Program-made: the position numbers and the translations under genes
NCBI GenBank assembly: GCA_913061345.1
Contig: CAJXTZ010000003.1
Coordinates: forward strand, 10,244 to 74,243
DNA from: an uncultured Erythrobacter sp.
Lineage (GTDB): Bacteria; Pseudomonadota; Alphaproteobacteria; Sphingomonadales; Sphingomonadaceae
DNA length: 64,000 bases
Reading direction: 5' to 3'
The notes under the pieces: model-generated
Told to the model about the DNA's origin: nothing
Seen by the model: the letters and a program-made list of their open reading frames with translations, nothing else
The model's database searches: none
In this document: piece by piece, positions 44,305-53,771 of the stretch
Position numbering within the stretch: the stretch's first letter is position 1
Layout of the letters: every line of letters begins with the position of its first letter

Positions 44305-44862
44305 CAGTATCTCCAAGGGTGTCATCATGCCCCCGAGACAAATGGTGTGCCGCACATGAGATTGTCGCAATCTGCAATGTGTCAGAACGCTTTATGAAAC
44401 AGATGGGTGGAGGAATATGTGCACCACGCGCGATGAAATGCGGTGTCTGACTGCGATGACAAATCAATGCGATGACGTCGCAGGATCGCCCTGCCGACGA
44501 AGGATGTCGCCCTATCGCCTCACGCGGGATTGCGTCGACTCAAAAGGCAGCGATTTTCTACAATGACGCGAAAAGTTCTCTCCAGGAAGCACTGCCCGCC
44601 CACGCATCTGCCAACTTTCCATGGCCCACACCGATCACCGCCTTGTCGCAGAAACTGACAGTAACCTATGATCCGCTATCAAGGTCACCGCGCCGATAGC
44701 GGCATTTATCGCTGCTCATCAGGCGTGGCCAGCGACAGGACGATGGTGGGGCGATTCATCCCAACAGCCCCGCGCGCATCCAGAATGCGCTTCCAATGCG
44801 CCCAATCCGCCACTGTCCCGCCAATGGCGGCCTCGTTCGGCAAAACAGCGCCGGCCAATGAA
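44305..44862. other. Intergenic stretch without a recognisable gene
   Basis: 558 bases between the DUF4168 gene and the dienelactone hydrolase gene, both on the minus strand. Short frames exist on both strands but none has a good ribosome site or a protein-like sequence. Promoter DNA for the DUF4168 gene is expected at its left end; no RNA structure stands out. Confidence 0.6.
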
Positions 44863-45738
44863 CTACAGGCGTGAATAGAGAGTCAGCATATTGGCCCAGG
44901 CTCGCTCTGCCTCTGCCTCGTCATAAACCGGGCTGTCGAGCACGGTCCAGCCGTGGTCGCCGCCATACACTTCTACCGTGATATCGGCCTGTGCAGCCGC
45001 ACCAGCAGCGGAAAGCGCGGTTTTCGCACCTGGCTCCTGCGCATCGTCATTGCGCGCAATCGCTATCAGCGCAGCACCGTCAGCCGCCATGTCATCAAGC
45101 AGGTTTACAGGGGCAAGATCGCCTTCTCCGACAAGGCCGCCGCCGTGAAAGCTGGCAGCAGCCTTGACGCGCGTTGGTACTGCGGCAGCAGCAAGGATGG
45201 TCCAGCTGCCGGTCATGCAATACCCCTGGTTACCAATGCCGCGCGCGCTGTCCACGGCGTCTTGCGCATCGAGCCAGCTGACCACGTCGCGCGCGGTTGC
45301 CATGATCGCTGCGGGCGTATTCGCATCGCGCCACGGGGCTACTCTGTCGAATCCACCGCCATTGCGAAACGCATCAAAATCGGCAAATTGCTGTCCTGCT
45401 ACCGAACGGTAATACGGATTGGCGACAAATACCGCGTAACCGCTTTGCGCAAGCCTCCGCCCCATTTGCAGTTTGGCCGGGCGCAGACCAGCGATGTCGG
45501 GCCACAGGATGACGCCGGGATTGCTCTCACCTGCTCGATAGATGAACACGCCGTCCATTGTGCCACCATCGGCGGCGAAGGTTACCGCAGTTTCTACCAA
45601 GGCACCAGCCGCTGCGCCACTGCCTGTATCCATCGGCGTGCATGCGGCGACTGCTCCTGCTGCACCGCCAAGCCCAAGCTTGCTGAACTGGCGGCGGTTA
45701 ACACGGCCCATTGCCGCAAGTTGATCCTGATCACACAT
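44863..45738 (-). CDS. Exported dienelactone hydrolase-family protein
   Basis: 291 residues. A Tat-type signal (RRQFSKLGLGGAAGAVAAC) ends in a possible lipobox Cys near residue 33. The alpha/beta-hydrolase core has a Cys nucleophile in GNQGYCMTGSW (about 170), an Asp near IARNDDAQ and a His in YGGDHGWTV (about 260), the Cys-Asp-His triad of the dienelactone hydrolase family. Physiological substrate is unknown. Good AAGGAAG ribosome site. Confidence 0.88.
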   Translation of the reverse strand: MCDQDQLAAMGRVNRRQFSKLGLGGAAGAVAACTPMDTGSGAAAGALVETAVTFAADGGTMDGVFIYRAGESNPGVILWPDIAGLRPAKLQMGRRLAQSGYAVFVANPYYRSVAGQQFADFDAFRNGGGFDRVAPWRDANTPAAIMATARDVVSWLDAQDAVDSARGIGNQGYCMTGSWTILAAAAVPTRVKAAASFHGGGLVGEGDLAPVNLLDDMAADGAALIAIARNDDAQEPGAKTALSAAGAAAQADITVEVYGGDHGWTVLDSPVYDEAEAERAWANMLTLYSRL

Positions 45739-46148
45739 GGCATCTTCCTTCTTCGAGATTTAGTCGGGGGATAGCAGCCTTCACTGGAGCAATACAAACC
45801 GGCAACTCGTTATCAGCCATCATGCGAGCGGGCCGATTCTCCGAGTCGCGGGCCATTTTCGAAACGAAAATACTCATTGTCTCATTTTGCGGAATGATGA
45901 TGAATGTGCGCCTATCCGATTCATTCGCCTTGCCATCATAAGAGATGTCGAATGGGTGTCTTTATTACTTAGGTCCCACGACGACATATTTTTGCCTCTT
46001 CACCAATGTATCGATCCAAATGACCAACATGTTCCGCAGGCATCGAAGACCGATCGACCTTGGATCGAGCACACCGTACAATTACTGGGACGCCTTTGGC
46101 GCGTTAATTCTGTGGCCGATCATCTTTTTCGCTAGAAAGGATGATCCG
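45739..46148. other. Intergenic stretch before the TonB-like gene
   Basis: 410 bases. The frame of the downstream gene stays open upstream to 45945 and encodes a stretch with YNYWDAFGALILWPIIFFARK. No ribosome site precedes its possible starts, so I treat it as leader. AT-rich patches suggest promoters for the divergent genes. Confidence 0.45.
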
Positions 46149-46673
46149 ATGAATAATATTATCAAAGCAACAATTGCTCTACCCTTTGCAGGGATAATTT
46201 TCTCTGTCCCGCTTCAGGTGCAAGACCGTTCGGCGGACATGCAGGATATTCTGGTCCTGCCGATCTCCGAACAGGCGGTAATTGCCGCGCGCGTCGCAGG
46301 TGCGCTGGATGAGGAGCTGCAAGGCAAACGCTTCAACTCGCGGATGACGCGCTCAGGCATTGTGAAGGTTCGCTTCGTTACAAATGGTGCGGGGGTTGCA
46401 GACAATATTTCGCTATATGATGGCTCCGGCACCAACCAGCTTGATCGTGCCGCATTGCGGGCGATCCGGAGGATGAGCGATCTTGCCCCCTCACCCTTTG
46501 CCGATGGCCATGGGCAGCTTATGCAGGCGAACATAATCTTTGCCGGTAGCGGACATGAGGCAGAGCGTCTGGCACGTCGTCTAAACCGCGAAGAAGCCAC
46601 CCGCATCGCATCGCGCCGTTCAACAGAGCAAGCCGTGCTTGCCTTGACCATCGCCGCTTCACCGCACTCCTGA
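46149..46673 (+). CDS. Secreted protein with TonB C-terminal-like fold
   Basis: 174 residues from the ATG at 46149 (AAAGGATG upstream). A signal peptide (IIKATIALPFAGIIFSVPLQ) is followed by a domain with RFNSRMTRSGIVKVRFVTNGAG and SGTNQLDRAALRAIRRMSDLAP. The GIVKVRF...LDRAALRAIRR order is that of TonB C-terminal domains. It lacks a transmembrane-proline-rich spacer, so it is a TonB-like periplasmic protein rather than a full TonB. Confidence 0.75.
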   Translation: MNNIIKATIALPFAGIIFSVPLQVQDRSADMQDILVLPISEQAVIAARVAGALDEELQGKRFNSRMTRSGIVKVRFVTNGAGVADNISLYDGSGTNQLDRAALRAIRRMSDLAPSPFADGHGQLMQANIIFAGSGHEAERLARRLNREEATRIASRRSTEQAVLALTIAASPHS

Positions 46674-46792
46674 ACAGGGTGTAACGACCTGGCGACCGGT
46701 CATTGCCGATTGCCGTGCTGCGGGCGGTGAACAGCGGCGACGGGGCACTGGTGCCTGTCCTTGTCCGACACGAACCGGGGTTTCCCGCATCA

Positions 46793-46957
46793 TCAATGAT
46801 GCGAATCTGCGCCGCTTCGCGAACGATGATAGCTGCCCTTTCCGCGCCGGATCTCTCGTTCGCGCCTGCGACGCCGGCGGGTCGCAATCAGCAGCGAAAT
46901 TGCGCCGATAACAATTATTGCAATGAGGAAATACGCTATGATTTCGCGAGTAGCCAT
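46793..46957 (-). CDS. Small single-pass membrane protein, 54 aa
   Basis: From the ATG at 46957 the product has one helix (IIAYFLIAIIVIGAISLLIA) followed by a very basic tail (RRRRRREREIRRGKGS). Ribosome site is weak. It looks like a positively charged inner-membrane peptide of unknown role. Confidence 0.5.
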   Translation of the reverse strand: MATREIIAYFLIAIIVIGAISLLIATRRRRRREREIRRGKGSYHRSRSGADSHH

Positions 46958-47085
46958 GTTGTTTTCGCCCGAATCTTCCCATGCTGCATTGCAGCATGTT
47001 AACATAGGATCGGGTGCGTCAAAGCGAAAATTTTACAAGGCTTATTGAGCCCTAAGCGGCTCTGACTACGTTGGGCCTCGCGTTT

Positions 47086-48096
47086 TCAACGCCGCAGGAG
47101 TGCATCTTCGCTTTCCGCCATCAGCTTTGCAATGATGTCGGCAGCCGGTTCTTCTTCTTTCAGCATGCCTACGCTTTGCCCCGCCATCAGGCTTCCGTTC
47201 TCAATGTCACCATCGATTACAGCCTTGCGCAAAGCACCTGCCCAATAGCGCTCAATCTGCAATTGCGCTTCGCCCATATCGACCTTGCCCTGGTCGAGCA
47301 GGACGCCGACTTCGCGCTGCTTGACTGTGAATTCCTCTGTGCCCTTGTTCTTCAGCGCGCGCACCGGGATGACCGGAAGCCGCGCATCGAGCTGGACGCT
47401 TGCCACCGCATCGCGGGCATTGGCGCGAAAAAAAGCACGCTTGAAATCGGCGTGGGCTATACTTTCGCTGGCGCAGGCGAAACGCGTGCCCAATTGCACG
47501 CCGGACGCGCCCATTTCCAGATAGCCGGCGATCGCCTCGCCGCGGCCAATTCCGCCGGCCACGAAGACAACATGATCTCCTGCCAGTGCAGGCAGGAATT
47601 CCTGCGCCAATACGCTAGTGGAAACGGGGCCAATATGCCCCCCCGCCTCGCTGCCTTCAATCACCAGCGCATCCGCGCCCGATCGCAACAGCTTTTTCGC
47701 CAGCGCTAACGTAGGTGCAAAAACGATAACCTTGGCGCCGAAGACCTTGATCGCCTCAACACTGCCCTTGGGCGGGATACCGCCCGCCAGCACCACGTGA
47801 CTGACGTCATGCCTGCCGCATATAGCGATAAGATCGGTCAGGTCCGGATGCATGGTGATAAGGTTCACGCCAAACGGCTTGTCTGTCATCGCCCGCGTCG
47901 CAGTGATTTCAGCGTCGAGCAGATCGGGCGTCATCGCCCCGCAGGCAATAACACCGAAGCCGCCGCCATTACTGATGGCGGACACGAGGCTGCGTTCGGA
48001 CACCCAGCTCATCGCGCCGCACATGATTGCATGTTCGGTGCCGAGGAAATCGCGACCGCGCGCCATCAGCGCATGGGTTTTGGCAAGATCAGTCAT
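47086..48096 (-). CDS. Nitronate monooxygenase (2-nitropropane dioxygenase-like)
   Basis: 336 residues from the ATG at 48096 (AAGGGG upstream), preferred over an ATG two codons earlier. The FMN-barrel signatures are IMCGAMSWVSERSLVSAISN, GGFGVIACG, LVIEGSEAGGHIGP (about 145, with the catalytic His) and VFVAGGIGRGEAIAGYLEMG. It oxidises nitronates, such as propionate 3-nitronate, using FMN. Lies divergent from nothing; next gene lysC is 52 bases upstream. Confidence 0.9.
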   Translation of the reverse strand: MTDLAKTHALMARGRDFLGTEHAIMCGAMSWVSERSLVSAISNGGGFGVIACGAMTPDLLDAEITATRAMTDKPFGVNLITMHPDLTDLIAICGRHDVSHVVLAGGIPPKGSVEAIKVFGAKVIVFAPTLALAKKLLRSGADALVIEGSEAGGHIGPVSTSVLAQEFLPALAGDHVVFVAGGIGRGEAIAGYLEMGASGVQLGTRFACASESIAHADFKRAFFRANARDAVASVQLDARLPVIPVRALKNKGTEEFTVKQREVGVLLDQGKVDMGEAQLQIERYWAGALRKAVIDGDIENGSLMAGQSVGMLKEEEPAADIIAKLMAESEDALLRR

Positions 48097-48148
48097 GGCC
48101 AAACCCCTTAAGCAGAGCCTTGGCCCGCGACAAGCGCCTTACATATAA

Positions 48149-49429
48149 TCAGGCTGCCTCGTCTTCTGCATCCAGGCCATAGGCAGTATGCAGCACACGC
48201 ACGGCCAATTCCGTCTCGTCTTCGTCGATCAACACGCTGACCTTGATTTCCGATGTGGAAATGGCTTGCACATTGATCCCGCGATCGGCCAGCGCCTTGA
48301 ACATGGTCGCAGCAACGCCTGTATGGCTTTTCATGCCCATGCCTACGACCGATATCTTGGCAACCTTGCTATCGGTGATGACGCGATTGTAGCCCAGCGC
48401 ATCTCGGCGATCATCCAGCAGCGCCTGTGCCCGCGCCAGTTCAGCCTGCGGCACGGTGAAGGTCACGTCAGTCTCCCCCTTTTCGCGGCCCACGTTCTGG
48501 ATAATCATATCGACATTGATGCCCGCTTCGCCCAGCGGCGTGAAGATATCGGCGACTGCGCCCGGCTTGTCCGGAACACGGGTCAGCACGACGCGCGCCT
48601 CGTTCTTGTCATGCGCGATTCCGGTAACCGATTGGCGTTCCATTGTGCCTTCCTCCAGTAATTGGGCCATCTCGCTTTCCGAGACGATCATCGTGCCGGG
48701 CAGACTGTCTGCGGACGGGGAGCCATCTTCCACAAAGGAGGACAACACCTGCAACCGGACATTGTGTTTCATCGCCATGCTGACAGAGCGGGTCTGCAAG
48801 ACCTTCGCGCCGACAGAGGCCAGCTCCAGCATCTCTTCATAAGCGATATATTTGATTTTGCGCGCGCGCGCTACGATGCGCGGATCGGTGGTGTAGACGC
48901 CGTCGACATCGGTATAGATATCGCAGCGATCCGCGCCAATGGCAGCCGCCATCGCCACTGCCGACGTATCCGATCCGCCGCGGCCCATGGTGGTGATGCG
49001 CTGCGTTTCGGAAACGCCCTGAAAGCCTGGAATGACCGCGATTTCGCCCGCTTCCATCGAAGCGATCAATCGCTCTCCCTGAATATCCTCCACGCGGGCG
49101 TTTGCATGGTTGGCAAAAGTCCTCACCGGCAATTGCCAGCCCAGCCAGCTGCGCGCCTTGCAGCCCATCGCCTGCAGGGTGAGCGCGAGCAGACCGCTTG
49201 TCACCTGTTCACCACTGGATACGACCACATCATATTCGGCCGGGTCATAGAGCGGATTGGCCTCGCGGCAGAAATTTACCAGACGATCGGTTTCGCCAGC
49301 CATGGCCGACACCACGACAGCGACCTGATTACCATCAGCCGCCTGCGCGCGCACAATGTTGGCGACGCGGCGAATTCGCTCGGTCCCGGCAACAGATGTG
49401 CCGCCGAATTTCATCACGATGCGTGCCAC
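48149..49429 (-). CDS. lysC: Aspartate kinase
   Basis: 426 residues, standard for the class with two ACT domains. The kinase domain begins with IVMKFGGTSVAGTERI and contains SSGEQVTSGLLAL and TTMGRGGSDTSAVA (about 165). The ACT tail has ARVVLTRVPDKPGAVADIF and ISVVGMGMKSHTGVAATMF. It phosphorylates aspartate in the first step to lysine, threonine and methionine, with feedback sensing by the ACT part. Confidence 0.97.
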   Translation of the reverse strand: MARIVMKFGGTSVAGTERIRRVANIVRAQAADGNQVAVVVSAMAGETDRLVNFCREANPLYDPAEYDVVVSSGEQVTSGLLALTLQAMGCKARSWLGWQLPVRTFANHANARVEDIQGERLIASMEAGEIAVIPGFQGVSETQRITTMGRGGSDTSAVAMAAAIGADRCDIYTDVDGVYTTDPRIVARARKIKYIAYEEMLELASVGAKVLQTRSVSMAMKHNVRLQVLSSFVEDGSPSADSLPGTMIVSESEMAQLLEEGTMERQSVTGIAHDKNEARVVLTRVPDKPGAVADIFTPLGEAGINVDMIIQNVGREKGETDVTFTVPQAELARAQALLDDRRDALGYNRVITDSKVAKISVVGMGMKSHTGVAATMFKALADRGINVQAISTSEIKVSVLIDEDETELAVRVLHTAYGLDAEDEAA

Positions 49430-49482
49430 GATTTCCCCTCAAGCAACTGGCTGTATTACTCGCGCGCTGTTAGGGATAGAGA

Positions 49483-50232
49483 ATGAGCAACGCAACTGTC
49501 ACAAATGCAACCAGTTCAACCACAATCCGTCCTGATGAAGCTGCCCATTTCGGGAAGTTGGCGCGTGACTGGTGGGACCCGAAGGGGTCCTCTGCCATGC
49601 TGCACAGGCTCAATCCGGTGCGATTGGGCTTCATCCGCGACGCGATTGATCTGCATTGGGCATGCGATGTGGAAAGCGCGAACCCGCTCGCGGGCAAGGC
49701 CGTGCTTGACGTGGGATGCGGCGCTGGGCTGCTGGCAGAGCCGCTGGCGCGGCTGGGCGGCGCCGTAACCGGTGTCGATGCCGCGCCAGAAAATACAGCG
49801 GTCGCCGCGCTGCACGCCGAGGGAGCGGACTTGGATATCCGATATACGCCGGGCGAATTGGGATCGCTCGGTCTGGGCCATTTCGATCTCGTCACCTCGA
49901 TGGAAGTGATCGAGCATGTGGCCGACAAGCAGGCGTTCTGCTTCCAGCTTGCCGCGCATCTTGCATCCGGTGGCCTGCTGGTCATCTCTACTCCCAACCG
50001 TACATTGGCGAGCCGCGCGCTGCTGGTGGAAGGTGCAGAGGCCTTGGGCATGGTGCCAAGGGGCACCCATCACTGGGATGATTTCATCACGCCGGAGGAA
50101 CTGGCAGAATTGCTGGAAGCAGCGGGCCTGACGGTGACGCAGACCAGGGGTATCGGTTTTTCACCTCTCAAGGGACTGCAGCTGGGTGAAGATATGTCGC
50201 TCAATTACATCCTCACCGCGCGCCATCGCTGA
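49483..50232 (+). CDS. ubiG: Ubiquinone biosynthesis O-methyltransferase UbiG
   Basis: 249 residues with the UbiG layout: DEAAHFGKLARDWWDPKGSS at the N-terminus, VLDVGCGAGLLAEPLARLG as SAM motif I (about 79), VTSMEVIEHVADK (about 137) and GLLVISTPNRT. It methylates two hydroxyls in the ubiquinone ring. Divergent from lysC, as in many sphingomonads. Confidence 0.96.
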   Translation: MSNATVTNATSSTTIRPDEAAHFGKLARDWWDPKGSSAMLHRLNPVRLGFIRDAIDLHWACDVESANPLAGKAVLDVGCGAGLLAEPLARLGGAVTGVDAAPENTAVAALHAEGADLDIRYTPGELGSLGLGHFDLVTSMEVIEHVADKQAFCFQLAAHLASGGLLVISTPNRTLASRALLVEGAEALGMVPRGTHHWDDFITPEELAELLEAAGLTVTQTRGIGFSPLKGLQLGEDMSLNYILTARHR

Positions 50233-50310
50233 GACATTATTGCATCATCCACGCTTAAGAGAAATGCTGCCTCCATGCCGCGCGGTAAATATATGATACA
50301 GAAGACTTAA

Positions 50311-50667
50311 TCAGAGGATCGTGTTCTCCCATTCGCTGGCGTTAAAGCCAACCACAATGCGATCCCCATCCTGCGTCTCTGCCACGGGTCGCTTGATCAT
50401 GCTGGGGTATTCCACCATCAGCGCCAGCGCCCTGTCACGGGTAATGTCGGCCTTCTGCGCGTCGTCCAGTTTACGGAAAGTCGTGCCGCGCCGGTTGAGC
50501 AGAACTTCCCACCCGCAGCGATCCGCCCAACGCGCCAGATTGTCTGCGTCAACGCCTTCCTTCTTGTAGTCGTGAAAAATGTATTCCACGCCCTGCGCAT
50601 CCAGCCACTTGCGTGCCTTTTTGACGGTGTCGCAGTTTGGAATGCCGTATATTTCGATGTTGGCCAT
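50311..50667 (-). CDS. ArsC/Spx-family reductase-like protein (YffB type)
   Basis: 118 residues with the thioredoxin-like start IYGIPNCDTVKKARKWLDAQ. It has a single Cys in NCDTVKKAR, FHDYKKEGVD, RRGTTFRKLD and SMIKRPVAE with the conserved Arg-Pro. This matches the ArsC-family YffB group, thought to be glutathione-dependent thiol reductases rather than true arsenate reductases. Confidence 0.9.
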   Translation of the reverse strand: MANIEIYGIPNCDTVKKARKWLDAQGVEYIFHDYKKEGVDADNLARWADRCGWEVLLNRRGTTFRKLDDAQKADITRDRALALMVEYPSMIKRPVAETQDGDRIVVGFNASEWENTIL

Positions 50668-50831
50668 TGAATTGTTTGTCTCTTCGATTTTGATGCGTTT
50701 CGTGTTCAGCTCGGTATCGCATAAAACTATGGTCGCAGAACTATTTCCTCCGCGAAAATCAGGGCTTCGCTAACAACCGACTAACGGAGATTGCGTTAAT
50801 GGGTCCCAACTGATCCTCTAAATAACTTTGG

Positions 50832-51182
50832 TCAAAAGCCGAGCTTTTGGCGTCCAAGCAACTTCAAGACCGCACTACGCCCTTTTCTAAGTAAACCATA
50901 ACTACGCTTTGCGCGTTCTTGCGACGAGAAGAATACGCCGTGAGTCATGCCTCCCGAAAGCATCGAGATCGCTTCGGCACCATGCACAATCTCTTCGTCA
51001 TCCACTATCGCCATTCCATCATCGATCAGCATTCCACTTACGCGAACAATTCGCACGGCATCATGGTCAGGGTGCTCGCGGGCACTCAGCAATTCAATGT
51101 CTGGAAAGCGCTTCTTCAAATTCAGATAATCGACATAGCGCGCGCAAAAGGGGCAGTCCCCATCATATATCAGATAGCGCAT
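50832..51182 (-). CDS. DUF393 thiol-disulfide oxidoreductase-like (DCC) protein
   Basis: 116 residues from the ATG at 51182, overlapping the end of the membrane-protein gene by 20 bases. The DCC motif is YLIYDGDCPFCARYVDYLN at the start, followed by ELLSAREHPDHDAV and GMAIVDDEEIVHGAEAI. It is a thioredoxin-like fold; such genes are often fused to or beside HTTM membrane proteins, as here. Confidence 0.85.
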   Translation of the reverse strand: MRYLIYDGDCPFCARYVDYLNLKKRFPDIELLSAREHPDHDAVRIVRVSGMLIDDGMAIVDDEEIVHGAEAISMLSGGMTHGVFFSSQERAKRSYGLLRKGRSAVLKLLGRQKLGF

Positions 51183-52182
51183 GGAGTTTCTCTTGATTTG
51201 GGTGCGTGCCTCGCTGCTCAAGAAGCGAAGTGAGTATTCTCCCCAGCAGCGGTAGATGAAGCAGGGTATTCCAGCGGAACCAAGGCTCACGTTGGAACGG
51301 GGAGGCGATCATCAAGATGAGCAAGATTACAATGTGCGTTGGAAAAGCGATCTCCATCAGGAGAAAAGTGCCTGTATGGAAGACGATGAGAAACCAGCCC
51401 CAAGCCTGGTGGAGGCTGGGGCGGAATGCCACTGCAATCGCTACCAGTTGCGCGTAGATAACGCCGAGGAACATTGGCCAGGCAAGCATGGAGTTCTCTA
51501 CAAGGAAGGGACCAAGCAATGGTTGGGTATTGGTCTGGGCCATACGGTCTGCCAGCGTCCACCCAAGAGCATCGGGCGAGAAGTTACCTGGGATTCCTTT
51601 CGCCAACGACATGAAGCCCGCAAAAGCCTTCCAGAAGCCTGCCATTGTATAGAACATTAGGATCAGCGCCTGCGCTGCGCCGAAAGTCAAACAGTAAGAC
51701 AGTTTGCTCCAGCGCCCGGCATGTTCGCCGTCTGTCGCAGGCAGGAAAACGAAAATAAATGCGATCCAGATCCACTCGTGAAAGCCGTGATTTATAGCGC
51801 CGAGCGAGACGGGGACGGCCGCGCACAGAAGAATAGTGATAGCAAAGCCTACGCGCCAAACGAGGCTCTCGGGTTTCCAGAACGCCAGGGCTGCAAAGGT
51901 CGCACAAGCGACGCTAATGATATCGATGACAGCAAGTATTGGCAGCCCGGCAGCCCATTTCAAAGGCCATGCGAGCTCAAGCGGCGGCTCAAAAAGTACG
52001 GAATCATGTAGGTCCGGCAGGATGAGCCAAACATAGAGTGCGGACGCGAGATAAAAGTAACGCACATTCTGGTGCGCTAGACGGTAAGCTTTGGAGAGCT
52101 TTTCAAACGGCTGCGAACCGAAACGGTCGCCGCCACCCAGAAGGCCGCGAAGCGTGCGCATGTAGTTGGGAGGCATTGTCAT
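51163..52182 (-). CDS. HTTM-like multi-pass membrane protein
   Basis: 339 residues with about seven or eight hydrophobic helices (for example YFYLASALYVWLIL, PILAVIDIISVACATFAALAFW, WIWIAFIFVFLP, LILMFYTMAGFWKAF, HIVILLILMIASPF). The layout and the His/Trp-rich loop GFHEWIWIA recall the HTTM/vitamin K-dependent carboxylase-like membrane family. It sits between a short secreted-like protein and DUF393, overlapping both, so the three are one operon. Confidence 0.75.
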   Translation of the reverse strand: MTMPPNYMRTLRGLLGGGDRFGSQPFEKLSKAYRLAHQNVRYFYLASALYVWLILPDLHDSVLFEPPLELAWPLKWAAGLPILAVIDIISVACATFAALAFWKPESLVWRVGFAITILLCAAVPVSLGAINHGFHEWIWIAFIFVFLPATDGEHAGRWSKLSYCLTFGAAQALILMFYTMAGFWKAFAGFMSLAKGIPGNFSPDALGWTLADRMAQTNTQPLLGPFLVENSMLAWPMFLGVIYAQLVAIAVAFRPSLHQAWGWFLIVFHTGTFLLMEIAFPTHIVILLILMIASPFQREPWFRWNTLLHLPLLGRILTSLLEQRGTHPNQEKLHALSDI

Positions 52183-52664
52183 CCCTTAGTGTATCTGGCG
52201 AAGACCTCGACGGACCGAAGCTTGCCCTGCCTGTAACGCTCGAATGGATGATACCTGACGAGTGCGACTTCATATTCGACATGCGCGGCGTCACGCATGA
52301 AGTGTTCTTCGACAAGACCACGAAACGCCCGAATCTTTGCTTCATCTCCACGGTCGATTGCCAAGGCGAACTGGTCCATCAGCTTCATGAATAGAGCGTC
52401 GCGCGCTCTTGCTGCGGCAAACTCCTCTGGCAAATCGTAGAAGCTGACAGGCTCGGAAAGTTCTTCACCATTAATGGCGTGGACAAGTGCGATCACGTCA
52501 CTCTTCTCATCGCTCGTCTGGCTGAACAACGTCCAGTTGAAGAACGGGAAGTTTTCCAGGCTTCCAGCTGGTGGCGGCACCAATGCGATAGCAACATAGG
52601 CCGCGCCAAGCAGAGGGAATCCGAATGCACGATGTCTGTAGGATCGTTGGCTGCTCATCATCAT
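52179..52664 (-). CDS. Membrane-anchored protein of the DUF393-HTTM operon
   Basis: 161 residues from the first of three ATG at 52664; the start choice is arbitrary within three codons. One N-terminal helix (AFGFPLLGAAYVAIALVPPP) is followed by FPFFNWTLFSQ, a motif common in proteins next to HTTM genes, and a charged helical domain. Its stop overlaps the start of the membrane-protein gene by four bases (ATGA). Confidence 0.7.
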   Translation of the reverse strand: MMMSSQRSYRHRAFGFPLLGAAYVAIALVPPPAGSLENFPFFNWTLFSQTSDEKSDVIALVHAINGEELSEPVSFYDLPEEFAAARARDALFMKLMDQFALAIDRGDEAKIRAFRGLVEEHFMRDAAHVEYEVALVRYHPFERYRQGKLRSVEVFARYTKG

Positions 52665-52958
52665 GACACGTAATGAAGAATGGTTAATGTTTAGTTTTTC
52701 TTCGGATCGCCCCCATCTCATTGGCAATCCGCGAAAACGCTAGAATCATCGATATTATCGCTGCCCCTTAGTATAGAAACTGGCAGACATTTCAGTATGT
52801 CGAGACCTTCTTCACCTAAAAGTCGTGAAAGCCAGCCTTATACTTGCCCAAGAGCAGTCCTTCGCCTTCACCTTTGTTTGCAACCCCGGCAACTTGCTCA
52901 CAATTGGCAATGCCATGGATATCCAGCCACACCATCTCTCTCATTTGCGACAATAAAT

Positions 52959-53273
52959 TCAGTTCTGATCGCGCGCGACGAACCTTCTGGTGTGCGGATT
53001 GTCGCAGGCATAGAGCGTGTAATCGGCATACCATTCTCTCTGGCCGCGCGCTTGCATAACAAGGTGTTCGGCTTGCCGGCCCCAGCTTCGCGCCGATGCC
53101 TCGTCCCGCCATTCGGAAATTGCCACCACCTCGCCATCAGCGGCCTCGTAGCTCTTGAAAGAGAGGTAGCCCCGCTGTTGGCTGGCCAGTTCTTCCATGC
53201 GTGCTGCCTGTCGATCATAGGCTGCGGCATCAATGCCGGTGCGTTTGCGATTGCGGAAGACGACAAGGTACAT
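52959..53273 (-). CDS. Antibiotic biosynthesis monooxygenase (ABM) family protein
   Basis: 104 residues from the ATG at 53273 with GGTGGAGG upstream. The dimeric alpha-beta barrel signature is MYLVVFRNRKRTG, YLSFKSYEAADGEVVAISEW and RSWGRQAEHLVMQARG. Such proteins include heme-degrading and quinone-modifying enzymes; the function here is not determined. It directly follows ruvC. Confidence 0.85.
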   Translation of the reverse strand: MYLVVFRNRKRTGIDAAAYDRQAARMEELASQQRGYLSFKSYEAADGEVVAISEWRDEASARSWGRQAEHLVMQARGQREWYADYTLYACDNPHTRRFVARDQN

Positions 53274-53282
53274 TGCCTCCAC

Positions 53283-53747
53283 CTATCCCAGATGCGCGTC
53301 AGCTATGGCAACTGCCAGCGCATCTGCCGCGTCGGCCCCGGCAATCTGCGCGCCCGGCAGCAGAATCTTGAGCATAGCCTGTACCTGCGTTTTGTCCGCC
53401 GCGCCGGTGCCTACAACCGCCTTCTTGACCAGCCGCGCCGCGTGTTCGCGCACCTCCAGCCCTGCGGCGCCGCACGCGGCCAGCACCGCGCCGCGCGCCT
53501 GTGCCAGCTTGATCGTGCTTTGCGCGTTCTTGTTGACGAAGACTTCCTCCGCCGCAGCCCTGTCGGGCATATGTGTCCCGATGGCAGCGGCCACAGCCGC
53601 ATGGAGATGGTCGAGCCGCAGCGCGACAGGCGCCTTTGCATCGGTCTTCACCTGCCCGTTGGCGATGTGCGAAATGCGGCTGCCTTCAACCCTGATCACG
53701 CCCCAGCCGGTGCAGCTGAGCGAAGGATCGAGGCCGAGGATCAGCAT
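53283..53747 (-). CDS. ruvC: Holliday-junction resolvase RuvC
   Basis: 154 residues. The acidic catalytic residues are visible in LILGLDPSLSCTGWGV (Asp near residue 6), AAAEEVFVNKNAQS (Glu near 66) and GADAADALAVAIADAH (Asp near 139-142). It cuts Holliday junctions during recombination together with RuvAB, which are not in the window. Confidence 0.96.
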   Translation of the reverse strand: MLILGLDPSLSCTGWGVIRVEGSRISHIANGQVKTDAKAPVALRLDHLHAAVAAAIGTHMPDRAAAEEVFVNKNAQSTIKLAQARGAVLAACGAAGLEVREHAARLVKKAVVGTGAADKTQVQAMLKILLPGAQIAGADAADALAVAIADAHLG

Positions 53748-53771
53748 GGAAAGACAGGACGCGCCATCGCG

